Shown here: piece after piece, positions 50,630-63,716 of the stretch
How positions within the stretch are numbered: position 1 is the stretch's first letter
Layout of the letters: every line of letters begins with the position of its first letter
Source of the DNA: Pempheris klunzingeri
Taxonomy: Eukaryota > Chordata > Actinopteri > Acropomatiformes > Pempheridae
Assembly: GCF_042242105.1 (NCBI RefSeq)
Contig: NC_092012.1
Coordinates: forward strand, 9,057,470-9,121,469
Direction of reading: 5' to 3'
DNA length: 64,000 bases
Position numbers and translations under genes: made by a program
Notes under the pieces: generated by a model
Told to the model about the DNA's origin: nothing
Seen by the model: only the letters and a program-made list of their open reading frames with translations
Databases searched by the model: none

Positions 50630-51140
50630 ACCTCTTCTCCTGCCGTCCCTGAGGCCTTGTCCCAAAACTTCATCTACACCTAAAGCCCCATCGTCAGAGT
50701 GCACGGTCTGTTACTACATCCACAGATTTGGCCCCCTCCAGCTACACGTATAAAAAAACACAAATTCAGACAAAATGATTCTGTTTAAAACCTTCTAAAA
50801 ATACAAACAGAACAGTTTTACTTGTGATTTCATTAAAATATTTGTTTGATATGCTTAATGAGCTTTCATTCACTGCACTCCCCATTGTCTGTGTTAACCC
50901 AGTCTCACACTGGGGGCTTTAATTTGGTGAGTTCTCAATGGATTGTTCTGTTTGCAATGAAATGGCATAAATTCAAAGCAATAATTAGGCATTGAGAGGG
51001 AGAGGCAGCGTTGCTATGGAGGTTGTATTCACCGGTCTGAAGCAAGCTCTTCCAAAACATTTGTATCCTTCTGTGACAGGTCTATGAAATACAGGGAATT
51101 CATAGCTCTGGACCTCTCAGTCTCTCCCCTTTTTTTTCTT

Positions 51141-51729
51141 TTAAGGACAAGGCTGGTGACATTTTTCTTACCGTTGACAAAGCCCATGAATTGATCCTAC
51201 CAACAGATATTGTTTGTTTATCTTAATCTATTATTTCTCATATTTTTATTCTTATTACTCTTTAAAGCTATTAAAAACATATCACTGAGACCCCCTATTG
51301 CACTAAGTGATATGTTCCTTCATTAAAAAGAATATGGACATTGTAGTTTATTTTGAGTCAATGATATACATCATCTTGCTGCTCTAAATGCTCAATGTTT
51401 CAGTGTGTATCAAATGTGTATTAATCCGCAGCTGAAAGTAGTTCCAAACAAATGTACCATTTACTCCTGTTTAAGTAATGTTTGCTAAAAACAACAGTGC
51501 CCAGCTGGCATTACTCATCCTTTTTTTTTTTTACATAGAAAAGTGTATAATTGTGATCTCTTAATATAAAGAAATGATTTCTGTGTTTTGTGATCAAATG
51601 GTTTTATGGCTGACAGACAGGATTGAGAAGCCAGAAGTTATTAACAAAAGGAAAAACACATTTGTGTCTTTTCATGGGATTTGTTGATAATAAGAAAAAT
51701 CTGGAATAATCCCAGACTTTTTCTTTAAC
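51141..51729. mobile_element. MITE-like element with inverted ends (ATCCCATG family)
   Basis: The left end TTAAGGACAAGGCTGGTGAC, TTTTTCTTACCGTTGACAAA, CCCATGAAT is mirrored on the right; the reverse complement of about 51729-51665 reads AAAGTCTGGGATTATTCCAG, TTTTTCTTATTATCAACAAA, TCCCATGAAAAGAC. Ends about 60 bases, element about 590 bases, no coding capacity. Confidence 0.6.
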
Positions 51730-52705
51730 CATACGTGTGATTTCACCTCCTGTTTTCTCTTCTTTGTAAACACTCATAATTGTCACCGTAAGCAGTTTTA
51801 AAAAAAATCACTCTACAGTGCTGGATAAAGATCGAGGGATGGAAAATTCACTAATCTTCAGAAGTGGTTTTGCATTGTGGTTGACTCCTGATTTTTTTCT
51901 GTCACATTATAATTAAATATCCTATGATTAAAGTAATTCTTGTGTAATGCCTGTTCTTGTGTTGTGTTCTCCTGGGCCACAAAACAAACTTATGAGCCGT
52001 TTAAAAATGTACAGTTGGCTTTTATTATGAGACCCTATCATTTTTAAAGTAGAATGGTCAGTATAGATACACTCTATTATTTCTATTTACACCCTGTAAG
52101 AAGTGGGAAACAGCTTAATGAAAAAAAGAACTGATGTTTTAGGAAACACATTCATATTTGTGAACAAAAATTCTTCTCATCTCAGTTCTCAGTGTATGTG
52201 ACTTACTGGGTTTTGAAGCCTCCATTTCCATCTGAAGTGTTGAGTCAGTAAGCTAATATAAGGCTTCGGGTCACTGGCAAGGCAAGCTTTGTCATCACTC
52301 TGTCCCATTAATGATACGAACAAACCCATGTCAGCAGTCATTTACAATCATTAACAATCAGGATTTTCAATTATACACAGCATGGGGCAGTTTTACCAGT
52401 CCTGGGTCATCTTCAAGGACAAATTTAAAATAAAAAATGTATTGCAGAGCGATGACTTGATGTTAAATGTTGACACTTCACTTCCTTTGATCATAGTCTC
52501 CTACTGGAAAATCCTTCTCTGTGCTATATTTGGATCCAATTTAACTAGCCACTGATTTGGCTAGTACAATCAGCATCAGTCTGAATTATTGCTTTCAATC
52601 AGCCACGTAGTCAATTGGTTCATTCATTTTTTTTTCTTTTTGCCCGTGTATTATCATCCTTTTGACAGATGAGAAACAAAACATGAAATTCTCCAACATT
52701 AATTC

Positions 52706-52732
52706 TCTCTTAAGTCCAATGGACTTAAGAGA
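52706..52732. other. Perfect 27-base palindrome
   Basis: TCTCTTAAGTCCA, one A, then TGGACTTAAGAGA: 13-base arms around a single base. It could form a cruciform or bind a dimeric factor. No neighbouring T-run or gene explains it. Confidence 0.8.
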
Positions 52733-53144
52733 ATCTTAAATTTTGCACAAATGCATCCATCCCTCTCTTCTTCATTCCCTCCTTCTGTGATATAAAAGCT
52801 TTTCTTCTTCATTTACAGCTTTAAAACCACAGAGTAAGAGGAAGGAACGAAGGATGAAGGTAAGACTGGAAAGAAAACTATTCTGTAGATTTTGCCTAGG
52901 CCACAAATAGTGTTTATAAACCTCAGTTGTTTTTTTTAATCATCCACAGGTCAGTAGACAGAAGGTAAATGCTTTCATGAATAACCTAGTTCGGTAAAAT
53001 CATCCCTGATCATGACTGTTAATATTAAAAATAAAAGTAATGCGAATACGGTAAGAAAACCAAATTCAGATTTACAAAAGGCATTTACAAAAACTTTGAT
53101 AACACAAGCTTTTAAAATGCATACAGAAAATGTAAACACACACA

Positions 53145-54087
53145 TTAAAGGATGAGTCTGGTGATATTCCACATTTTTCTTTTTGTCAACAAATCCCATG
53201 AAAAAAAACAATAAAACCAACAATGTGTTAGCAGCCTAAAATGATCCGGCGTTAAAACAATGCAAGGGGCTTTTAAGGCTTATTAGATGCCAGAACATTG
53301 TTAAGTGATTTATAACACTATGAGACAGGATTTTACAACCCTGGAAAGTTATCACAGCGGCTATTATTCTTTTCATCGTCACAACAATTGTGAGATAAAC
53401 AGAAGGAACACAGCGTTCACGTTACAGGCAACAGCTTATCTACCAGTGTGCATTAGGATGTATTTAAGTGATGCTGTGTTGTAGAAAAAGTTGAGCCACG
53501 TACAACTTCGCCACACAATCTTTTTTCTTTTTTTTGTCCACTGCAGGAGGTGGCTGCGTTTTTTCATGCATACTGTTAGAAGACTCTCAATCTCTCTCTC
53601 AATTTCTTCTCTGACCTTCCCAGCCAGCGAATTGTACACAGCCCCAAGATTAAAATAAAAATAAGATTAAAATCTTAGAAAACTAGTCACATATTTATAG
53701 CTTTTTATTTCTAAATTATTTCTTAATACTACTGGCACTGAAGTTTTGAGAAAATGTTACTTAAATGAGAGTAAATACAGCATTTGTTGGGGACTATTTT
53801 CAGCTATGGATTAACACACATTGGTTTCTCTGGTGAGTACTTACAGCGACAATCATGGTGCATCACTGATAAACTACAGTTCCCATGCTCATGGTAATGA
53901 AGGAACACATAATCCAGCGCAGCAGAGTGGTTCACTAATATGTTTTTAATAGTTTAATAGGCACAGAGCAATAAGATCTGGTTCTGGACACACTTGTTAG
54001 TGAGCTTAGTTCATTGTTGATTTTGGTCTTTTCATGGGATTTATTGATATTGAGAAAACATGAAATAGCAACAGACTTCACCTTTAA
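53145..54087. mobile_element. MITE-like element with TTAAAGG/CCTTTAA ends
   Basis: The left end TTAAAGGATGAGTCTGGTGA, TTTTTGTCAACAAATCCCAT is mirrored at the right end; the reverse complement of about 54087-54025 reads TTAAAGGTGAAGTCTGTTGC, CAATATCAATAAATCCCATG. About 940 bases, no coding capacity. Same family as 51141-51729. Confidence 0.65.
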
Positions 54088-55359
54088 GATCTTAAAGGTT
54101 GTAGGTGAGGTATGCCTTTTTGCAGAGTGCTCTCCTACTATCTTGAATACTTAGATGTTGTATTTGAGCTTGTCAACCTCATTTCAAGAGGCAACCTATC
54201 ACCTCCGACTGACGCCAAAGTCTTGATGCCGGTTACTTGCTGTTAAGGCTGTAGACAAAACCAACATGGCAGCATGAAGCTGGAAAGCTGTTGTCACTGG
54301 TAAATGAACTGAGAGGCTGAAAATGGGGCTTATTTTAAAATGGTGACACCAAGAGTGGGACATAAAGCGAACTGACAATTACTGTTTGTAAAGCCTAACA
54401 GTCTCACTCTGGCTGTTCTGCTACCAAACCCTGTTGACAAACAGTCCGACGTCACAAAACTTCATATCTGATGTCATGAGGTTGATGGGCAGATTTGCAC
54501 TAGATGTAAGATTTTTTTTTTCCACTTTGGGCAACAAGTATATATCTATATTTCTTTACATTTTGATGATACAAACTGAAAAAACAGTGTAAAAGTAACA
54601 TGACATATTGTGAAAATCTGTTAATAACATATCAAATTGAACAAAAAAGGACATTCACCATTATTAAATATTCCATGTGACATATTGTATTATCAACACA
54701 TAAATATCTATGCATTTCTTTGTGTCGAAACTAAAGCTCTTGCAATTACACATTTAATTCTATATTACCTTATAATATTCCCATATAGCCTACATACTGT
54801 GTCATTTATAGCTTATATCCTTGAATTTAAAACAAATAAATATTTAATAAATAATGTAGATATAAATCTTTTTTTTTTTTGTTCTTATCAAATATCGGAT
54901 CTTGAAAAACATTGGAGTTTATTGGCCACCAGTGTGACAGTGGCTGTGTGATGTGTTGCTGTAGTGTCCTGTGAGCAGAAGATGGCAGCAAAGAGGCCAC
55001 ATGGGCAGTGTCTCCTTGACCGGAAAGATCAGCTTATTCTGATGTTCTAACCTTGATAAGCAGAGAGAGAATAACATACAACTGATACAGTGATGGCATC
55101 CCGGGAGGGAGTGGGCCATTTCCTGTCTCTGAGTCCCTAAACAACACTGTCACTGGTGTGTGTGTTTGGCCTGTCAAGGTCTGGTCTCTGTAGATTTCAG
55201 TGATATGAGCATCAACAAACAGCTAAGTTTCTGAATGAGGACTTGATCCAGTGAAATAGGCTTTCATGTAAACTTTTACTACAGTACCATGATGTCTGCG
55301 TCTGGCAGGTGCTTCCAGGATGGAGACGTATCGGAGGTGGTGTGGTTAGGGGGAGGGTT

Positions 55360-55811
55360 TTACAGCGCGGTCTCCTTCAGGTCGTTGAGGTTTGGCATCC
55401 TGGTGCGAGAGGCTCGGGTAAAGGTGGGTCCGTTCTGCCCCGGTTTGATGCCCAGCTGCTCGGGGGTAAACTGAGCTCCCTCCGCCCGCTGTAAAGCAGA
55501 CACGTGCCAGCTGGACTCGATCTGTCCGGGGAGGGGGTAGCTGGCCTTGCGGCTCTTGGCCTGGGCGGTGCTGCTCACCCCGGAGTGCCCCCTGCTCTCG
55601 GTGTGCCCTCGAACGTCAGAGTAGCCCGCCTTAGAGGAGGGCTGAGGGGGGTTGGGGAGGGGGGCTTGGAAGCGCAGGTCTGGAGGAGGAGGAGGAGGCT
55701 GTCCTTGATTTGAGGAAGAAGGGGAGAGGTGAAGGAGCCTGCGGAGTGACTTGAGTGGTTGACTCTGTTAGAGGGGAAAGAGACACAGCTGATGAATGAT
55801 CTTAAAGAATG

Positions 55812-55895
<84 letters not shown>

Positions 55896-55896
55896 G

Positions 55897-55960
<64 letters not shown>

Positions 55961-58900
55961 GCTAGCTATCTGTCTGTTTATCATTTGTGTGATCCCTACA
56001 GTAAAACTCTTTCACATTTTAATAGAAGATCATATGCAAAGAATGTTGAATTTAAATAGCAAGATTTACATTTCATTTGCATATTCATGATGTTTTGGTT
56101 AAACAACGTGGCATCATGATGAGGTCATGCTGCTGATGGACTGTGCTCTGAACCACGATCTGTTTAAACGAATGCAAGCTAAGGTCTCCTGCATGTACAT
56201 ACCTGAGAGTGCGAGTCTACTGGTTTGTCTGGTGGCCAGTCATTGACTCTCTCTCTCTCCCTCCCTCTTTCCCTCTCTCTCTCTCTCTCCCTCTCTCTTT
56301 CTCTCTCCCGTTCTCTCTCCCTCTCTCTGTCTCGGTCTCGGTCCCGGCTCTGTTCCCGCTCCCGGTCTCTGTCTCGGGATCGCTCGCGGTTTTTCCGTCG
56401 GCTGCCGTGGTGGGAGGACGACTTAGAGCTCCTCTGGAGGGACAGGTGTTCTTGTCCGTTACCAGGAACCTAACATTTCAGACACAAAATACAGGGACAT
56501 TACTATCAGCTATCCAAGATATCGGCCTCGTGTAAATGTCTCTATGTCTAACAGATCTCAAATCCTAGTGATTGCTCATGCACCCTTCTGGCAGCACCAG
56601 ACAAAACGCAAGGAGGTGGTGATGGTGATGACTGTATACAGAAAAAAATACATGAGAACATTTTCACAAACTATAATATACAGTAGGGGTGGAAGTTATG
56701 ATTATTCTCCATATCTATTAATCTGTTGATTATTTTTTGACGAATGGTGAAATCTACAGTATAAAATGTCAGAAAATAGGGAAAAATGCCCATTACAATT
56801 TTCCAGAGGTGAAGTTGAGGACTTCAAATTGCTTGTTTTGTCTGATCGCCAATCCAAAACAAAAAGATGTTAAATTTAAATTGATATAAAACAAAAAACC
56901 CGTAACTTCAAAAAGCTACTTCACCCTTGAGAAGTTGAAACTGGCAAGTGTTTGGCATTTCGCTTGATAAGTGACAAACATATCATTCAATTCATCAGTT
57001 AATTAGTGGAAAGAAGAGCTTTAGTGGAATTTTGTTACTTTTGGACAGAGCCAGTCTAACCGTTTTCCCCATGTTTCCAGTCTGTGCGCTAAGCCAAGCT
57101 AAACAGGCTCCTGTTTGTTGTCTAGATTTATTGCACAACTAAGAGAGTGATATCGACCTTATCATCTAACTCTCGGCGAGAAAGCGAATGAGCACATTTC
57201 CCAACAATGTTGAACTATTCATTTAATCATTTATTATTTTACAACTGTATACAGCGCAGCACGGAGTCCATGAATGTCTGAGTTTGTATGTGTGGGTTCA
57301 TGTTCTTGTCTTGTCGAGCAGAAGTGCGGGCCTCACAAACAGCACACGCTGCAGCATGAAATCGATGTGTCACAATGCGATGTGAATGCAAGGTGACTGC
57401 ATTTGACACACTTTACAGCAAGACAAAATGGATGCACAAACATCGTGCGGTATTAGACTCAAAGCATATTTGAAATCCTTTCAATTTGGAAAATTTCTCA
57501 GCCGATCAATCATAACGTGCTTGAAAGGATTTCAAACCAGGTCATTCTGGTGGATGCAGTGAGAGTTAACATGCAGCAGTAGTGTTGAGGTTAGATTACT
57601 GGTGAGGCAGGGTAGGGCGCGGGAGGCTGGTGTTGTACCATAGGCGAGGCGACTACAGGTAGGACTTTGACAGCTGAGTTGTGCTTTAAGCTATTCTTAG
57701 AGCTAAAGAGGGGGAAAAGGCTTTTCTTGATGCTGGGGTTCCTCCCGTCCTCCATGTCCGTCTGTGGAGCAGAAGACGCACAGCCACAACTCTCAACACA
57801 AATATCTGACAGCAAACAGCGAAATAACTGCAGCACCTGATCCTCCACTAGCTAAAGGAATACCGGTTAACAATAGACACAGAGAAGATACGTTAATAAT
57901 AGCATGAATTGTTTGAATAAGATAGAAAAACAGAGAGGGTAGAAACTCTGATCAACATTAAAGGATAATTCTGTTTTATCACAACTTGTGTCTGATGGTG
58001 AAAGAAATGAGAGGTAAGATCATCAGAAAGGTTGCAGACGAGCCAACATTTTAGCACCTAAGTTACCTAAACCACTTTGTTTAGAGGTAAAATAAAAAGT
58101 ACTTCCAAAATGTTCCTGTAATTCCTAATTAGAAATTAAACTAATCCTAAAAGGAAAACTGTATGTATTTCATTTTCAAGATGGCAAAATATTGCATTAA
58201 CTTGGCTTAAATGAAAAAGCAAAGTATAGAAACAGACTTAACAAATTAATCAGTTCTGTGACATCAGATCTGTGTGGACCAATGGGAAGACTGTAACCTT
58301 CTCTGAATTCATAGATGAATTTTCATAGATGAAATGAACGTAAGACCATATTTACATCACGTTTTGTTTGATGTTTGAGTGGCACTCAAGCGGTAGTGGT
58401 CTAATAGTTTATCTCAAACTCCTGATATTTGCATAACAGCAATTGCTGAAAACGTGCATTGATTCACATTGTCTTTTGGCAGTTTTCTGAAAATTGCTAT
58501 GAATGTTTACAACAGAATGTTGGGGTAGTCATTTTCACCTTAGTTGTCTCTGACAGATAAATTTGACCTAACTGGCACATTTTTACAATCTGTCTGATCA
58601 CCTGACTGCTCGTGCTTGACGTAATTCGAGCGATGTCTAAGTAGGTGAATCCAATATAACCATTAGCAGTTGCAATAAACCAGAATTACCCTTTAATGCT
58701 GTTGGTGATTAATATTAATGTTCAGTCACATTAAAATCACAGGTAGTTTTTATAGTGTTAAACACAGAAAAAACACTTCTCTAAAATGCAACAGATAATC
58801 ATTTTGATCAGCATTGATTACGCACTAAAACAAACTTCATGCAGTGGAACAACACATCAGTACATATTTTTATGTGTGCTAGATGAAATAACAGGTGATG

Positions 58901-61900
58901 ATATTAGTGGTCTTACTATTGGTGCCTTCTTCTTTTTCTTTTTAATGGCTCTGAAGAAGCCTTGTTTTTCCTTCTCTTTGGTGGGCTCTGGAGGATTCAT
59001 GACCATTGCTTCTGCTGTAGTCCTGCAAGAAAAAACGTGGAAACCTTGTATGACTCATGTTTGTAATTACAAGCACAGGATTAAATCGTGACTTCTTCTC
59101 ATGTGTCTCACGCTCCAGGGCAAAACCTCAATAATGCAATGAATCGACCACATATAGAGAACAAAAGACACTGCAATAACGCCCACAGCACGATGCCAGG
59201 CCAGTTCAAAAAATAAATTCTTACCAGTCAAAAGCCGTCTGGCGTTTGGAGTGGTTGGCCATGGCAACAGGGTCCACAACAGGTACAACAGGTACGACCG
59301 GCCCTCTGACCTGTCCGACCCCGTCAAGGAAAGAGGAGGAGTTATCTGGTCTGGGGGACGGGACTGAAACAAAGAGGACAGAAAATTATTAAACGTGTCT
59401 TATATATATCAACTGAGCATTTATTGGTAAATTTCAAAAGGACAGCCTGCCTTGAAAATAACCAATCTGTGATGTTTAATGCATTGTTTTGTATTGCAGT
59501 GTTATTCGGCAATGTTTTTTCCACCACATTCACCTCATCTATTTAAGAATTTTCACTGTATAATTGTTAGACACAATGAAAACAGCAAATGTAGAAAGAA
59601 ACTCTTTGTTCCTTGATTCTAAATCCTGACATTTACTATTAATCTGTCAGAAATCCCCAAATTTTGTGTAAATCTTGTTTATCCAGAGCAGCTCTCTCAT
59701 AACATCGCAATGTGACATTACGTCATTTGACCAGTCATCCATGTTATTCCTCTTTGTTTCAGTCCAGTTGCTCAACTCCTAAGGAATAACTATGACCTGG
59801 AAGACTGAGAATCTTCACAGACTCAGTCATCCATGTGTACTGTAAAAACATAATCCTTTAAACCTTTCTATTTGTTCCTTTTGGGTTGTTTTTCCCTTGG
59901 ACTCATGGCCCCCAGAGGATGAATTATACTGACTTAACTAACAATGAATTAGGTACTGATATCTGCATTACCACTACTGCTACTACCACTACTACTAATA
60001 ATGAGATTAATAATATAATTCTAATAAGTTATACTTTATTATATTCATGCCCAAAATGGACATGCCAAACTAGTGACATTCCCATCTGGCTCAGCTGTAC
60101 TTTGTTTTTAGAGCTAATTAGCAAATGTTAGCATGCAAACATGCTGAGTAACATGGTGAATATGGTCATAATACATGCTAAACACCAGCATAACATTAGC
60201 ATTTAGCTCAAAGCAGCGTAGTGCCGAGGTACAGCCTCACAGAGGTGCTAGCATGGCTGATTCTCAGTCATGTTTATTCGCTTTATTCTATTTTATTCCA
60301 TTTGTGCTTATTTTTACCTTCTATTCTGTTCTATTTATATGTCTTTTTACATTGCCTTGCATTTCTTTATATCTTGTCTAATTGTCATGTAAAGCACTTT
60401 GAACTGTCTCTGAAGCCACAGTATTATATGATGGTATAATACGTGCTGGCACCTATTCTGTCTAAGTATAGGTCACCTGGCACATTCATCAAAAAACGTT
60501 TCTGGCTTCTAGGTTAAATTCTGGGTTATGCAGCCCACTGAATATGTGCAGCAGTGCTCATCCCTTCATTGTGGTGGGGGTGTCATTCTTAGTTTTAAAA
60601 ATATACAATACAAAGTGATAATTAAGTAAATAAGTGAGTGATAATTGACCATGTTTCTAGCTGAAGATGTCCTGTCAATCTTTTTATAGACAGCTCTTTT
60701 ACAATGGTGGTCTATGGAGAAAGCGCTATTTCAGCCGCAGGGTTTTTTTCACTGCAATACTGCAAGTGGCTTGTGGGGAAAAACTGGAAACAAGGCTTCT
60801 TATAATACATGCATGCATTACACTCAGTTTGTTGTTTCGTGATTCCTGTTCCTTACCACGGTAGAAGCTGCCTACTCTCCGAGGCATGGACTCAGTGAAG
60901 ATCATCCTGTTCTCCTTGGAGGAACCTCCATCCTCACCATGAGGGTCGTGATACATACCAACCTAACAAACACACACATCACACGGACATGGACAAACAC
61001 ACAAATGCACACATGGACACAGGACCACACAAAGTTCCTCAGTATCTTCAGTTTTGTAATTGATAATCCGATTTTATCTCACTTCACTGCTTATCATTAG
61101 CGATCACAGTCTTTGCTGGCTCACATCACAAGACATTCGGGACAATCTCAGAGCTTTTCAGTGAGGCTACATTTATACCAGCGACAACGTGCAATGAAGC
61201 TGTTGACCTGAGTAGAAACATAAAAAGCTATGGGAACCAGCGGGCACAAGAGCTACTGTCTGTCTGTGTTCGGTGAATTGGTTGGACGTAGGGAGAAGTC
61301 AAGGGGTCGGACCTCGTTTTTAGAGCGCTGTGTATGAAAAGCAGCAGTGTTGTCCCTCGTAGAGTCTTTGATGGGGGCACAAGGGTGGCTCATGTCTTTA
61401 GGGGACTGCTCACTCTGTTGAGAAGACGGACAGGCGTAGGTCAAAGCAGACTGGAGAAGGAGCATGAAGCAGTGGCAATGATAATGTGAGACAGTGACAG
61501 TCCCTGCACACACACATCAACTCATGAAATATCCATACACATGCACATTTTCAAAGTATGTTTTTAAGAGCTCACCCTTCAACAGTCTTATATTGGTTAA
61601 TATCTTGAATGTGCAGGCTCAGGAAATGTGGTATTTTTTTTCTTTGTGTACCCATTTTTCATTAAACTGCCTCATCGTCTCCTGCTTCAGTCATCTCCAA
61701 GATTCACTAACTATTCCCAATAAACTGCATTAAATTGTGGTGTTCAGGTGTAAGTTTTAATTGTTGGTGGAGAGCTCCGGAGCTACATTGATGTCTTCTT
61801 GGAACATGTGTTTTGTATTAATATTGTAATGATAATGTGTCTTGCATATGTCATGTGTTGTGTTGTGATTTTTCGTCATAACAAGACTTGTAACATATTA

Positions 61901-63685
61901 ATTGTACAATGTAAACTTGGCATTAGCTACACTGCTGAAAGTGCTTTTAAGAAATTGTCTTTTAATCAATAAATATTAATTGTAATTTCTGATAATTTTT
62001 ATTTTAAATTCATTTAATGAATTGTCTTTGAAACTACAAACAAGAATACTGAAAGTTCAACTAACCACGGATGTTCGTGTTACCACGGAGACAGAGTACA
62101 AAGGTGACAGTTGGAAGAAAAGAAAAGACGGTATTGATATGGTATTGATCGACTAGCAGCCACCATCATCATCGTCACCATTTCAGGACTGTAGAAATAC
62201 TGAGGTCATGAGTCTAGATTCCCCCAGCATGACCCTGTCAGCCCAATTTTTGACCTAACCCGTACTTTAAACTGGGCTAAAACCCATTTTTTCTTCATTT
62301 AAATAAACATATTTTATTTATTTAAACAAGTGAATTTCAGTACATCATGTGCTTTTTAAAGGGTCGGCTGCTTCGCTTTTAATTCAATGATCTGACTCAT
62401 TTATTACTCAAAAAACAAAAGGCAAAGAGGATCCTGCGCTTTGTGTACATCTATACTGACTGTATGTTTAAATTATAAAGTGATTTTTTAAAGCACAACA
62501 TTTATATTGTATCTGTGGCAGAACAAGTTCTGTTTATATTTGGCCTTTTATCCCATATCATATAATGGACACTCTCTACAGTGTTAGGGTCAGCATTTTA
62601 GGGTGCATGATTCCTTTAACTACCACCACACTCACAGGACTGTCTGCCACTAACCCTCGTCATGTCATCGGTGCAGTCCTCTCTTGAAGAGCTCACTGAG
62701 TGTCCAGTGAGGGTGGTCCGGTGCTGTAGCTGAGGGGAGAGGAGCTGCAGGCTGCTGGCACGTGTCGGTATCGCCTGACCGGGCGCAGGCAAGCCCACCA
62801 TCGCACCCTCGACCCCGTGCGGTCGGTGGCGCTCCCTCCTCACGTACATGGAGTGGCGCTGAGGCCGTTGCTGAGAGGAGAAGGGGGAGGTATAGCCCAG
62901 GCCGTAGTGATAAGACTCATGTGGGGAAGGCAAAGTGTGAGTGGAGGGCATCCCTGCTCCTCCTGGGTCCAACAGCTCCGGAGCACCGGCCTCCTCTGCA
63001 GACGAAGGCAGGGGAAGGGCAAAAAGATCAAAGCCATTAGAGCTTTAAGAAATTATTATTTTAATGATCAGTTATTCTATTATCTTATCTATAAGAAGTG
63101 TAGAAACTACCAATGAACAGTTAGCAGAGTCCAGCACAGAACAGCACCTTGAGATTTCCTGTTTTGTTCAACCAAAAGTCCAAAATCATATATATCCTAT
63201 ATATTCCTTCTAACTCTTAAACCTACCTGGTGCTAAAGATTTATGTCTGGATTTGTGTCTGGATGAGGAGTCCAGTGTGCTGCTCTCCATGCGGACATTG
63301 CCGCTGCTACGAGATGCGGGGCTGTGCCCGGATCGATCGCTGTGTCGAGCAGAGGGGCTGCCAGGCGGCCCCGGGGGACCTGAAGGGGCGTTGAGGTCTA
63401 AACAGCTGGCAGGGAAGAAGCGGGCACTGGGTCCCACCCCTGCTGTCGTGTTGGAGTTTGGGTCATCTGGGTGAAGCCGACCATCGCTGAGGTTCCCTAC
63501 AGATTTGGCATCGCTCAGCGCGCTGTGGCTCTTGGACAAGCTGAGATACGAGGCTGAACTCTTAGAAGAGGAGGACATGGATCCGTGGGCAGAGTCGGCC
63601 ATACTGTGGGAATGCCGGCCATGTTGTTTCTCCCCTCCGGACTGCAGTGTATTGGTCTTGCCTTCCAGGAAGGTGTGGCGGCTGA

Positions 63686-63716
<31 letters not shown>

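Larger units (their letters stand above)
50630..55359. other. RS1-CDKL5 intergenic region (tail to tail), transposon-rich
   Basis: No coding exon found over 4.7 kb. It should contain the RS1 3' UTR and, on the minus strand just below 55360, the CDKL5 3' UTR. Two MITE-like elements (51141-51729, 53145-54087) and a perfect 27-base palindrome (52706-52732) are the only structured features. Confidence 0.5.
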
